The notes: generated from the sequence alone by a model not told the origin. A stretch of DNA of 20,991 nt from VGCC01 sp040381195 (GCA_040381195.1 JBEIHR010000025.1:1-20991); one strand, 5' to 3'; shown: positions 7,097 to 14,731, counted from the stretch's first letter. Program-made: numbers and translations.

Positions 7097-8374
7097 GTGA
7101 CTCTCACGATTACCGACGTTCAGTTGTGGCAGGCGTTGGACTCTCGAGGCAATCCCACCGTCGCGGCCCGGGTCGTGGCGGGGCGCGGGGTCGGGGACGC
7201 GTTGGCCCCCGCGGGTGCCAGCGCAGGCTCGCACGAGGCGATCTTCATCCGAGATGGGAATGCGAACGAGTACGGCGGCAAGTCTGTTCGTGCGCACATC
7301 GAGGCTGTGCGCGCCCGAGTGCGCGAAGCGTTGATCGGCCGCGACGCCGACGATCCTGCTGACGTGGACCGGGCCCTGCGCGGTGTGGACTCGGATCCGC
7401 AACTTGCGGTTCTCGGGGGCAATGTGGGTACCGCGGTGAGCATCGCCGCGTGGCTTGCCGCGGCGAACGCGGCCAACGAGGAACCGTGGCGCTGGCTCGC
7501 GATCCGGACATCGGCCACACCGGCCATCCCACTCCCGATGGTCAACATCATTTCGGGTGGCGCGCACGCGGGCAGCATGATCGACATCCAGGACGTGCTC
7601 GTCGTTCCGGTCGGGGCTGAGTCATTCACGCAAGCGATCGAGTGGTGCTGGAAGGTGCGCGCCGGAACACGTGCAGTCCTCGACGACATGGGATTCACCA
7701 CCGCCCTCGTCGCCGATGAAGGCGGGTTGGCCGCACCCTTCGATGCGAACGAACGTGCGATCGAGGCCGTCGTCGACGGGATCACACGTGCAGGTCTCCT
7801 CTCGGGAGACCAGGTGTCCGTCGCCCTCGACGTCGCCGCGACCGAGTGCCAGGTGCCAGGCGGCTACCGCATGGGCGGGGAAACCCTGACGTCCGCCGAA
7901 TTCGTCGACCGCGTGATCGGGTGGCGTCGGGATTACCCGATCGTTTCGATCGAGGACGGTGCGGGGGAGGACGATGACGAGGGGTGGTCGCGGATCGCGA
8001 CGCTCGTGGACTCGACCCAGATCCTGGGCGACGATCGCTACGTGACCACGGTGTCCCGGTTGGACATGGGCATCGAGCGAGCCGAGGCGAACTCCGTCCT
8101 GGTCAAGCCGAACCAGGCCGGGACCCTCGAACAGGCCCTGCGCGTGGTGCAGCGGGCGATCTCGGTCGGCTGGGCCCCGGTAGTGTCGGCGAGATCCGGG
8201 GAGACCGAGGAGACCTGGCTCGCGGACTTGGCCACGGGAACGGGAGCGGGCCAGATCAAGGTCGGCTCGACCATGCGATCCGAGCGAACAGCCAAATGGA
8301 ATCGCCTGCTCTACCTCGAGCAGGCACATGACCTTCCCTACGCTGGAGCCGCAGCACTGGCTCCCCGCACCTGA
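7097..8374 (+). CDS. Divergent enolase paralogue with altered active site
   Basis: The 425-residue frame aligns by eye with enolase from end to end: LDSRGNPTV (14-22), loop GASAGSHEA (40-48), SIEDG (284-288), GDDRYVTT (311-318), VKPNQAGTL (336-344), SARSGETEE (364-372), IKVG (387-390). Retained in yeast numbering: Ser39 (Ser42), His159 (His157), Glu211 (Glu208), metal ligands Asp246, Glu295 and Asp320 (Asp245, Glu286, Asp312), Lys345 (Lys337) and Lys396 (Lys388). Changed: His373 becomes Ala365, Glu168 becomes Asp166, and the first Ser of the SGAST loop becomes Ala39. Normal enolase converts 2-phosphoglycerate to PEP. Loss of His373 suggests another substrate or weak activity. It lies in a tight operon (gaps of 12 and 14 bases) with an IolE-like protein and an SDR, so it is a pathway enzyme and not the glycolytic copy. 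Confidence 0.93.
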   Translation: MTLTITDVQLWQALDSRGNPTVAARVVAGRGVGDALAPAGASAGSHEAIFIRDGNANEYGGKSVRAHIEAVRARVREALIGRDADDPADVDRALRGVDSDPQLAVLGGNVGTAVSIAAWLAAANAANEEPWRWLAIRTSATPAIPLPMVNIISGGAHAGSMIDIQDVLVVPVGAESFTQAIEWCWKVRAGTRAVLDDMGFTTALVADEGGLAAPFDANERAIEAVVDGITRAGLLSGDQVSVALDVAATECQVPGGYRMGGETLTSAEFVDRVIGWRRDYPIVSIEDGAGEDDDEGWSRIATLVDSTQILGDDRYVTTVSRLDMGIERAEANSVLVKPNQAGTLEQALRVVQRAISVGWAPVVSARSGETEETWLADLATGTGAGQIKVGSTMRSERTAKWNRLLYLEQAHDLPYAGAAALAPRT

Positions 8375-8388
8375 GCGAAGGGGAATGG

Positions 8389-9192
8389 ATGTCCAATCAT
8401 GACTTCGACGGCAAGGTGTGCGTCGTCACCGGAGGAACCCAGGGCGTTGGCGAGGCTACCGCGCGCCACTTCGCGATCAATGGGGCGGCGGGGATCGTCA
8501 TCTGTGGACGCAATCCCGAGCGAGGCGCATCCGTCCGCAGTTCCCTGGAGGCAGCTGGCGCTCCCGCCGTGTTCGTGCCGGCGCGTCTGGAATCAGAGTC
8601 TGAGTGCGAGTCTGTGATCGCTGCGGCAGATCGGCAGTTCGGACGCGTCGATGTTCTGGTGAATGCGGGTGGCACGACAAAGCGTGGCTCCATCGTGGAT
8701 TCCACGGCGATGGACATCGACGAGGTCTTCGCCATCAATGTGCGTGGCCCCATGGTGTTGATGCGCGAGGCGATCGCGGTGATGCGCCGAAACGGGACAG
8801 GCGGAAGCATCGTCAACGTATCCTCCGTCGTTGCAACGGGCGGTCCCGACTTCCTCGCCGCTTACTCAGCGTCCAAGGCTGCCCTCAACGCTGTGACTCG
8901 GAACGCCGCATACGCGGTTCTGCGCGATCGCATACGCGTCAATGGCATCGGGCCTGGGTGGATTGATACCCCGGGTGAGCACGCCACCAGACTCGACTAT
9001 CACGGTGAGGACGACGGCTGGCTTGCGCGTGCCGAAGCGCTGCAGCCCTTCGGGCGCCTCATCAAGGTCGACGAGTTGGCCCGTGCGATCGCCTTCCTCT
9101 CTGGACCGCAATCCGGTCTGATGACGGGGTCCATCGTCCACTTCGACCAGAGTGTCCCCGGTGCCGGCGATCCACCGATGCCCCCTGGTTAA
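8389..9192 (+). CDS. Short-chain dehydrogenase/reductase (SDR)
   Basis: This 267-residue classical SDR starts at an ATG at 8389 after AAGGGG. The cofactor loop is TGGTQGVG (14-21), the NAG motif is at 92-94, the stabilising Asn at 117, and the catalytic Ser145 or Ser146, Tyr159 and Lys163 (YSASK) are intact. PGWIDTPG (189-196) follows the usual PG motif. Arg41 after the second strand (CGRNPE) points towards NADP, but this is not decisive. These enzymes oxidise secondary alcohols or reduce ketones; in this operon a hydroxyl of a cyclitol or sugar-acid intermediate is a reasonable substrate. It is the third gene of the IolE-enolase-SDR unit. Its TAA overlaps the TAA of the convergent LacI gene by four bases. 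The substrate is not known. Confidence 0.93.
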   Translation: MSNHDFDGKVCVVTGGTQGVGEATARHFAINGAAGIVICGRNPERGASVRSSLEAAGAPAVFVPARLESESECESVIAAADRQFGRVDVLVNAGGTTKRGSIVDSTAMDIDEVFAINVRGPMVLMREAIAVMRRNGTGGSIVNVSSVVATGGPDFLAAYSASKAALNAVTRNAAYAVLRDRIRVNGIGPGWIDTPGEHATRLDYHGEDDGWLARAEALQPFGRLIKVDELARAIAFLSGPQSGLMTGSIVHFDQSVPGAGDPPMPPG

Positions 9193-10235
9193 CGGCTCGG
9201 TGGCCCGATCGATGGGCCCGGTCGAAACGCCAGGGGAATCGTGATCGACTCGACAGCGCTCGACGGCTCCTCGAGTCGACGCAGAAGTTGGTCTGCGACC
9301 GCATCCGCAATGCGTTCCACCGGTCGCGTAACAAGCGCGAGCGCAGGCTCATGCACGTCGGCAAGAACCTCGTCACCTACGGCGACGACGGACAGCCTGC
9401 GCGGGAACGGATCGGGTCCGAGGCGCTCCCGGAGCCGTCGCAGTGACCGTGCGAGCAGGGACGTTGGCCCACCGATCACGGCCGCGGTCGCATCCGCAGC
9501 GATCACCTTCTCGGCAACGGCATCGCCGGCTTCAGCGTTGAGGTCGGACATCTCGACGAGGAGGGACGGGTCATGCTCGAGACCGAAGCGAGTGACGGCA
9601 TCGGCGAAGCCGGCGCGAACCTCACGCCCTGGTCGCAGATCTGCGCCGTAGGCGCTGACGGCGATACGACGGTGGCCAAGTTGGGACAAGGCGCCCATTG
9701 CCTCGGTGATGCCTTCCCGGAGCCCGGTCAGAACCGAATCGCGCTGCAATCCCACGAAATCACGGTCCAAGAAGACCGCGGGGCACCCGAGGCCGCCGAG
9801 GTAGGCAGCGAGAGCCTTCGAACGATCCGAGCGTGGGGCGATGATCACCGCGTCGAGTCGTTGGGCGGCGAAGGACTCGAGCACCCGGAGATCTCCGTCG
9901 GCGGACCAGCCCGAGCTGCCGATCACGACGCTGAGACCTCGCTGGCGGAGCCGTTCATCCAGTCGATCCGCGAGTGGACCGTAGAGATCGTTGCGGAAGC
10001 CGGGAATCAGGAGGCCGACGAGACCAGTACGGGCGGTACGCAGGCTGCGTGCGGCAGCGTTGACCTGGTACTGCAGCCGCTCTGCCGAGGCGAGCACCCG
10101 ATCACGCGCGCTCGGGGACACCCGAGGCGAGCCGGTGAGGACGCGAGAAGCAGTCGCACGCGAGACCCCGGCATCCCGAGCCACGTCGATCAGTGTCGTG
10201 ACCCGGGGTGCCAGCGTCGAACTAGGAGACGGCAT
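9189..10235 (-). CDS. LacI-family transcriptional regulator
   Basis: This 348-residue protein has an N-terminal helix-turn-helix (TTLIDVARDAGVSRATASRVLTG, about residues 13-35), the hinge helix with NAAARSLRT (59-67) and a periplasmic-binding-protein-like effector domain beginning at GLVGLLIPGF. This is the domain order of LacI/PurR-type repressors, which usually sense a sugar, nucleoside or catabolic intermediate. The ATG at 10235 lies inside the end of the preceding oxygenase gene (14-base overlap), so the two are translated together. The perfect inverted repeat at 11111-11144 lies at the promoter of this unit and could be its autoregulatory site. A LacI-style site at 19331-19344 is a second candidate target. 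The effector is unknown. Confidence 0.95.
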   Translation of the reverse strand: MPSPSSTLAPRVTTLIDVARDAGVSRATASRVLTGSPRVSPSARDRVLASAERLQYQVNAAARSLRTARTGLVGLLIPGFRNDLYGPLADRLDERLRQRGLSVVIGSSGWSADGDLRVLESFAAQRLDAVIIAPRSDRSKALAAYLGGLGCPAVFLDRDFVGLQRDSVLTGLREGITEAMGALSQLGHRRIAVSAYGADLRPGREVRAGFADAVTRFGLEHDPSLLVEMSDLNAEAGDAVAEKVIAADATAAVIGGPTSLLARSLRRLRERLGPDPFPRRLSVVAVGDEVLADVHEPALALVTRPVERIADAVADQLLRRLEEPSSAVESITIPLAFRPGPSIGPPSR

Positions 10236-11100
10236 CTTCGAAGTAGCGAGACTTCAAATCGCGCTGGTTCTCATAGATCGAACCCCCGTGGGTCGGCTCG
10301 GGTAGCGGGAGCCGGACGGGGAGAGCCTCCATTCGCGGGGTCCAGGTCTCCTCGCCCGTGAGCAGGTTCGCGCGCCAGGTGTTCCAGTCCATCTTGTCCA
10401 TCAAGGGCCAGGCATCGGCCGCGGTGTACTGCAGCAGGAAGTAGCGGCGGTCGCGACCTGAGCGGTTCGCTGGCCCGCCATGGATGGCGCGCACGTGATG
10501 GATGCTGATCGATCCGGCCTTTCCGCAGACGGAAATCGCCTCGGAGAAATCAGCCTGAGCTTTGGTCGGATCGATTCCACCCGTGAAGATGCCATCGTAG
10601 GAATGGTCCTCGATCGGACCGCGGTGTGAGCCGGGCACGATCATCATCGCGCCGTTGTCCTCGTCGATGTCATCGATCATGATGCCGACGACCGCGAGAT
10701 CCTCATTCGTGTGCGGGTAGAAGGCCCAATCCTGATGCCACTCCAGCGAGGAGCCGTATCCGGCGACCTTCATGTTGAGTTTCGACGTCTGGTACCGGAT
10801 CCCGGTCCCCCAGAGATCCTCGAGGGCGCCGAGGATCTTCGGGTGGCGCACCATGCGCGCATACGTGGGGTGCCACTTCTCCGGTGTCTTGACCCGGCGC
10901 AGCAGCGGCTTCTCCGGAGTGTGCGCCGGCTCGAGGTCGAACACCTCGGTGTGCTCGGTCACGGTTCGCGAACGCTCGACGAACTCGCTGGTCACCGCCT
11001 GGAGCTCGGCGATGTCCTCGGGGGAGATGGCATCGGGGATCACCAGGAACCCGTCGCGCTCGTAGTCGGCCACCTGGGCGTCGGTCAGAACCGTGGGCAT
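10222..11100 (-). CDS. Phytanoyl-CoA dioxygenase (PhyH)-family Fe(II)/2-oxoglutarate oxygenase
   Basis: This 292-residue protein starts at the ATG at 11100, with GAGGAGG five bases upstream; nine extra upstream codons in the same frame run through the promoter palindrome and are rejected. The iron-binding triad is visible as His122-x-Asp124 (EWHQDW) and distal His207 (RAIHGG), followed by arginines (RSGRDRRYF, 213-221) suitable for binding 2-oxoglutarate. NGAMMIVPGSHRGP (149-162) is the typical PhyH loop. Members hydroxylate or otherwise oxidise unactivated carbons; many bacterial ones act on small natural products and not on phytanoyl-CoA. The gene heads a two-gene unit with a LacI regulator, with a predicted promoter immediately upstream. 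The substrate is not assignable. Confidence 0.93.
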   Translation of the reverse strand: MPTVLTDAQVADYERDGFLVIPDAISPEDIAELQAVTSEFVERSRTVTEHTEVFDLEPAHTPEKPLLRRVKTPEKWHPTYARMVRHPKILGALEDLWGTGIRYQTSKLNMKVAGYGSSLEWHQDWAFYPHTNEDLAVVGIMIDDIDEDNGAMMIVPGSHRGPIEDHSYDGIFTGGIDPTKAQADFSEAISVCGKAGSISIHHVRAIHGGPANRSGRDRRYFLLQYTAADAWPLMDKMDWNTWRANLLTGEETWTPRMEALPVRLPLPEPTHGGSIYENQRDLKSRYFEDAVS

Positions 11101-11110
11101 TCGTCCTCCT

Positions 11111-11144
11111 CGTGAGATCGATCCCATGTGGGATCGATCTCACG
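11111..11144. promoter_or_regulatory. Perfect 34-base inverted repeat, probable operator
   Basis: Arms CGTGAGATCGATCCCA (11111-11126) and its exact complement (11129-11144) flank a 2-base centre. Each arm holds its own small palindrome GATCGATC (11116-11123 and 11132-11139) with a central CG, 16 bases apart centre to centre, as two LacI-type half or full sites might be. The repeat overlaps the last three bases of the -10 box and covers the expected start site of the oxygenase-lacI unit, ending 10 bases before the ATG. I infer a repressor operator, most simply for the LacI protein in the same unit. A terminator for the upstream monooxygenase gene is possible but no T-run follows. Confidence 0.75.
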
Positions 11145-11170
11145 GTAAAGCCAGGGGGCTCCCGCGTCAA
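11142..11170 (-). promoter_or_regulatory. Promoter of the oxygenase-lacI unit
   Basis: On the minus strand TTGACG (complement of 11165-11170) is followed after exactly 17 bases by TACCGT (complement of 11142-11147). TTGACG matches five of six consensus -35 bases and TACCGT fits the actinobacterial TAnnnT -10 pattern. The predicted start site near 11135 falls inside the adjoining perfect inverted repeat. This is the best promoter visible in the window. Confidence 0.65.
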
Positions 11171-11183
11171 GGAATTCGACGAA

Positions 11184-12773
11184 TCAGGCTCGGAAGGTGC
11201 GGTAGCCGTCAGCCTCAACTGCGCGGCAGAACTCCTGGTATTTCTGGCCGCCACCCATATAGACAAGGAGCTCACGGGGTTTACCCGGCACATTGGCCCC
11301 GAAGAACCATGCCTTGGCCTTGAGGCCCTCCTCGTACATGACGGTTTCGCGCCCGGCTGCATCGACCTCGGCCGCCCACCACTCCTCGGCCTCGCGCGTG
11401 GCCTCAAGCTGGATCCCGTGCTGGTCGGCGAACTGGACGGCTCGAGCCACCCATTGGGCGCCCAGTTGGATGGGCACCGGCAGGTTGCTGTACGGGGTCT
11501 GGGGGCCGATCGACATGAAGAAATTCGGGAATCCATGGACGGAGATCCCGAGGTTCGTGCGGATGCCGTCGGTCCACTTCTCCCGCAGTGTGACCCCGTC
11601 GCGCCCGACGATGTCGATGCGGGTGAGAGGGCCGGTCATGGCATCGAAACCCGTGGCGCAGATCAGCACGTCGAGGGGATAGGCGCTGTCCCCCACGATG
11701 ACGGAATCGGGCGTCACGCGGGTGATCGGCACGGACTTGACGTCGACGAGATGCACGTTCGGGCGGTTATAGGTCTCGTAGTACCGGTGTCCGGTGGGAA
11801 CGCGCTTGCCATTGAAGGAGTAGTCGGTGGGGCAGAGGAGCTCCGCCGTCACGGGGTCCGAGACGATCTCGCGGATCTTGCTTCGGATGAAGTCCGAGGC
11901 GGCCTCGCTGGCCGCAGGATCCGTCGCGAGGTCGTGGAACGTTTCGTTGGCGAAGTGGTGGCCGCCCTCCTGCCACTTGGACTCGAAGATGCGCCTGCGC
12001 TCGTCATCGTCGACATCCATCGCTCCGTGGTCAGGAACCACCATGTCCACGCCGAACGGGTGGGCCTTCGCGCGTTCCCAGATTCGGTCGTAGTTGCGGC
12101 GGGTCGCCTCCATTTCCTCGTCGGAGACGGGGAAGAAGGTGCTGTCAACGACGTAGTTGGGCTGACGTTGGAAGACGTAGACCTCGGCGCATTCGGGTGC
12201 GATCGCGGGGAGGATTTGCAGTCCGGAGGAGCCGAGACCGATGAGACCCACGCGCTTCCCGGTGAGGTCCACTCCCTCACTGGGCCACTGCATCGAATGA
12301 ATCAATGTGCCTTCGAACGTGCCCAGGCCCGGGACGTCGGGCCATATCGGTTGATCGAGGATGCCCATGCACGAGATGAGGTACCTGCAGCTCATGACGC
12401 TTCCGTCGGCGAAGGTGAGGTACCACGCTCCATCGCGGAACTCGGCACGCTCCAGATTCATACCGAAACGCATATCGCGCCGGAGATCAAGTCGATCAGC
12501 GACGAACTCCAGGTACGCCAAGACCTCCGCCCCGGGTGCATAGCGCTGGGTCCAGCGCCACTCATCGCGAACCTCGGGGGAGAAGGAGAACGAGTAGATC
12601 GGGTAGTCGCTGTCTGTGCGGACCCCGGGATACCGATTGGCTCGCCAGGTGCCCCCGACACCATCCTGGCGATCAACCACAACGCACTGCAGGCCAGCCT
12701 CTCGCAGGTGCGCCAACATGGCCAGCCCGGAGAAACCGGCTCCGATGATCACGCAGTCGAAGTGCTCGGACAC
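11184..12773 (-). CDS. Baeyer-Villiger-type flavin monooxygenase
   Basis: This 529-residue protein has two Rossmann motifs, GAGFSG (11-16) for FAD and GLGSSG (179-184) for NADPH, and the Baeyer-Villiger fingerprints GGTWRANRYPGVRTD (40-54) and FEGTLIHSMQWP (153-164; FxGxxxHxxxWP). Enzymes of this class convert ketones, often cyclic, to esters or lactones with NADPH and O2. The start is a GTG at 12773 without a good ribosome site; a TACCGT element seven bases upstream suggests a leaderless mRNA. It follows an AcoR-like regulator gene on the same strand after 64 bases, so that regulator may control it. Together with the ene reductase and KstD-like flavoprotein it suggests a cyclic ketone intermediate in the pathway. 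Confidence 0.93.
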   Translation of the reverse strand: MSEHFDCVIIGAGFSGLAMLAHLREAGLQCVVVDRQDGVGGTWRANRYPGVRTDSDYPIYSFSFSPEVRDEWRWTQRYAPGAEVLAYLEFVADRLDLRRDMRFGMNLERAEFRDGAWYLTFADGSVMSCRYLISCMGILDQPIWPDVPGLGTFEGTLIHSMQWPSEGVDLTGKRVGLIGLGSSGLQILPAIAPECAEVYVFQRQPNYVVDSTFFPVSDEEMEATRRNYDRIWERAKAHPFGVDMVVPDHGAMDVDDDERRRIFESKWQEGGHHFANETFHDLATDPAASEAASDFIRSKIREIVSDPVTAELLCPTDYSFNGKRVPTGHRYYETYNRPNVHLVDVKSVPITRVTPDSVIVGDSAYPLDVLICATGFDAMTGPLTRIDIVGRDGVTLREKWTDGIRTNLGISVHGFPNFFMSIGPQTPYSNLPVPIQLGAQWVARAVQFADQHGIQLEATREAEEWWAAEVDAAGRETVMYEEGLKAKAWFFGANVPGKPRELLVYMGGGQKYQEFCRAVEADGYRTFRA

Positions 12774-12780
12774 GCCTGAG

Positions 12781-12786
12781 ACGGTA
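12781..12786 (-). promoter_or_regulatory. Putative -10 element of the flavin monooxygenase gene
   Basis: The complement of these bases is TACCGT, the same hexamer seen before the oxygenase-lacI unit and the zincin-like gene. Seven bases separate it from the GTG at 12773, so a transcript starting here would be leaderless or nearly so. No good -35 box is visible, and the gene could instead be read through from the regulator gene. Confidence 0.35.
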
Positions 12787-12837
12787 CGCCCAACAGCGAC
12801 CCGGCGGACCCACTTCTGTGTCTCAGATGGAGACGCC

Positions 12838-13623
12838 TCAGTGGGGTGCGTGACCTGTTGCGGAGATGCGGTAGCGGCGGATGCGCCGGTACACGGTGGC
12901 TCTCGAGAGACCGAGCAGCTCGCAGGTCCGCGCGATATCCCCCTGGGTTTTGGACAGAGCCTCGCGAAGGGCCCACTCCTCGGTGTCCTCTACGCGCAGG
13001 CTGCTCGGTCTTGAGAGCCTGTGGGCCAGGTGGCCGGATACGTGCACGCGCATCGTGGCGAGCCAACTGCGCATGAAGGTGATCCGGGGATTCACGGGGG
13101 CGGTCAATGTGATGACGGCGAGGGTCTCCCCGGACAGGGGATCGGGGATCGGCTCTGCAACGCACGCCGAGTGATCGAAGAATTCGCTGAAGTGTTCCGA
13201 CCCGGACACCTGCACCGATCGCTCCGTCGTCACGGCAAGACTGACCGCATTGGTCCCTACAGTGGTCTCGCGAAGGTCGGCTCCGCGCCGGGATCCGACG
13301 GAGTCAAGGTGGGCTCCCGCCGCAGGGTCCTCGAACCAGCGCTCGAGTACCAGTCCTCGGGAGTCGGTCAGTAGGAGGGCAGCACCCGAGCCCTCGAGGG
13401 AGCCGGTGAGGACATCGAGGGGTTCGCGCAGCAACTCCAATGGCGCGTCGTCGAGCCAGGACTCCGGCACGGTGGGAATGGAACGCAGTTCACCCGGGTG
13501 ACCGAGTTGGGAGACGCAACGGCGCCAAGAGTCCACGAGTTCCGGGTGGCCGAACCATCCGGGGTCGGTGCCTGCGACGATTTCAGCTTTCGCCCGCTGA
13601 ACGGTCGACTGCGATCCGCGCAT
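12838..13623 (-). CDS. AcoR-like regulator: GAF domain plus Fis-type HTH, no AAA+ domain
   Basis: This 261-residue protein starts at the ATG at 13623; an upstream extension of 73 codons through the divergent promoter region is unlikely. The N-terminal part has the AcoR-type SWRRC motif (32-36), then a GAF-like sensor with TVGTNAVSLA (121-130) and GSEHFSEFFDHSACVAEPI (141-159). A short linker leads to a Fis-family helix-turn-helix at the C-terminus (ALREALSKTQGDIARTCELLG onward, about 218-252). Classical AcoR proteins carry a sigma-54-activating AAA+ domain between these parts; here it is absent, so it cannot act as a sigma-54 activator. It probably binds a small ligand and controls the divergent TIM-barrel gene and/or the downstream monooxygenase. 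The ligand is unknown. Confidence 0.85.
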   Translation of the reverse strand: MRGSQSTVQRAKAEIVAGTDPGWFGHPELVDSWRRCVSQLGHPGELRSIPTVPESWLDDAPLELLREPLDVLTGSLEGSGAALLLTDSRGLVLERWFEDPAAGAHLDSVGSRRGADLRETTVGTNAVSLAVTTERSVQVSGSEHFSEFFDHSACVAEPIPDPLSGETLAVITLTAPVNPRITFMRSWLATMRVHVSGHLAHRLSRPSSLRVEDTEEWALREALSKTQGDIARTCELLGLSRATVYRRIRRYRISATGHAPH

Positions 13624-13843
13624 GTCTCGAATGTTAGTGAGGTGCCTCCGAACGCAATCCCGCTGCCAGCCTCTGGTTGAGCACTGAAGGGCACCCACGT
13701 GCTGGGATGCGATCAAGGAAGAGCCAGAGTGTCGCGAACCTTGACCGACGACTTCTCCCATGGCAAGGTTCCCGCACTGGAGGCATCTCGAGTGCTCAGC
13801 CAGTTGAGTCTTCTCGCTCCGTACATCGCCGCTGGAGGCCAAA
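13624..13843. promoter_or_regulatory. Divergent regulatory region with an 8-bp-arm inverted repeat
   Basis: This 220-base gap separates the AcoR-like regulator (minus) from a TIM-barrel gene (plus). It contains GAACCTTG (13736-13743) and its exact complement CAAGGTTC (13764-13771), centres 28 bases apart. That spacing is near a whole number of helical turns, so it could bind a dimer or two dimers on one DNA face. A clear -35/-10 pair is not visible. No gene is seen in this stretch. Confidence 0.4.
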
Positions 13844-14731
13844 GTGACATTGCTCTTCGGTGGCCCGGTCTTCCTCTCGGGAGATTCGTCGGCGGGTCGT
13901 ACCGAGAGTCACGGATCGGCCAGTCTCGATTTCGAAGCGTTAGCCATGAAGCACGTCGAGAAGGGGTTCAAAGCCGGCTACGCGCCCCACGTGGACCTCG
14001 ATGATCACGCTCAAGTGAAGGAAGCGCGCGTTGCGTTTGACCGTGCCGGCGTCACCATTGCCGAGGTCCAGTGCTGGAACAACCTGCTCGATCCGGATCC
14101 CTTGGTGAGAAGCGCGAATCTGGAGGCGACTGCCCGTGCAATTGCACTCGCCGATGAACTGGGTGCCGTCTGTGCCCTCAACACGGCTGGCTCATTCGCG
14201 GCGGAAAGCCTCAATCATCATGATCCTCGTAACTTCGGTCGCGAAGCGTTCGACGCCGCGGTGGAAACCGCTCGCCACCTCATCGATGAAGCCAAACCCC
14301 AAAGGACCAAATTCGCCTTCGAGGTCCTCGCTATGCACGTCACCGATGGGCCCGAGACCATGGAACAGCTCGTTGAGGCTGTCGACCGCCCCGCTTTCGC
14401 GGTTCACGTCGACATCGTCAATTGGGTGAGTTCTCCACGCAAGTACTGGTTCAATGGCGATCTGATCCGCGAGACTGTTGCCCGACTGGGCCCTCACATT
14501 GTTGCGGCGCATGCCAAGGACATAGTCATGGAAGACAACTGTGACACGGTGCGACTTGAAGAGGTTTCCCCGGGACATGGACAGATCGACTACCCGACAT
14601 ACCTGAGTGCACTTGCGGGCCTTCCCCAGTCGGTGACCCTGCTGATGGAGCACCTCGACACGGAGGCCGATTATGACGCAGCAGCCGAGTTCATCAGAGG
14701 CGAAGCCAGGAACGCGAATGTGTCCCTCTGA
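13844..14731 (+). CDS. Sugar phosphate isomerase/epimerase-type TIM barrel
   Basis: This 295-residue protein starts at the GTG at 13844, preceded by GGAGG seven bases upstream. The xylose-isomerase-like TIM-barrel pattern is visible: candidate metal ligands are Glu160 (FAFEVLA), Asp190 (VHVDIVNW), His223 (AAHAKD) and Glu269 (LLMEHLD), with a GHGQIDY motif (244-250) that usually follows the HxKD strand. The N-terminus is unusual for the family, with a long GGPVF-GDSSAGRTESHG segment before the first helix. It could be an isomerase, epimerase, dehydratase or lyase acting on a polyhydroxylated ring or sugar. It is divergent from the AcoR-like regulator and followed after 121 bases by a VOC protein. 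The exact reaction is not assignable. Confidence 0.85.
   Translation: MTLLFGGPVFLSGDSSAGRTESHGSASLDFEALAMKHVEKGFKAGYAPHVDLDDHAQVKEARVAFDRAGVTIAEVQCWNNLLDPDPLVRSANLEATARAIALADELGAVCALNTAGSFAAESLNHHDPRNFGREAFDAAVETARHLIDEAKPQRTKFAFEVLAMHVTDGPETMEQLVEAVDRPAFAVHVDIVNWVSSPRKYWFNGDLIRETVARLGPHIVAAHAKDIVMEDNCDTVRLEEVSPGHGQIDYPTYLSALAGLPQSVTLLMEHLDTEADYDAAAEFIRGEARNANVSL

Noticed and set aside
7097..8374. Phosphonate or phosphinothricin-type biosynthesis suggested by an enolase paralogue plus a D-2-hydroxyacid dehydrogenase
   Set aside because: No PEP mutase, phosphonopyruvate decarboxylase or related marker is in the window, and the aldolase is HpcH/HpaI type and not a PEP mutase.
9203..9222. GATCGATG-centred quasi-palindrome resembling the arms at 11111-11144
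   Set aside because: It lies in the last codons of the LacI gene, is imperfect, and such strings are common in this base composition.
11111..11144. The 34-base inverted repeat as a simple rho-independent terminator
   Set aside because: There is no T-run, and it overlaps a good promoter and expected start site; an operator explains more.
11112..12779. A 555-codon plus-strand open frame opposite the flavin monooxygenase
   Set aside because: It mirrors the monooxygenase frame in high-GC DNA; the minus-strand product carries FAD, NADPH and Baeyer-Villiger motifs, the plus-strand product none.
12820..12834. Short hairpin GTCTC-N5-GAGAC after the AcoR-like gene
   Set aside because: The stem is only five bases and has no T-run; too weak to call a terminator.
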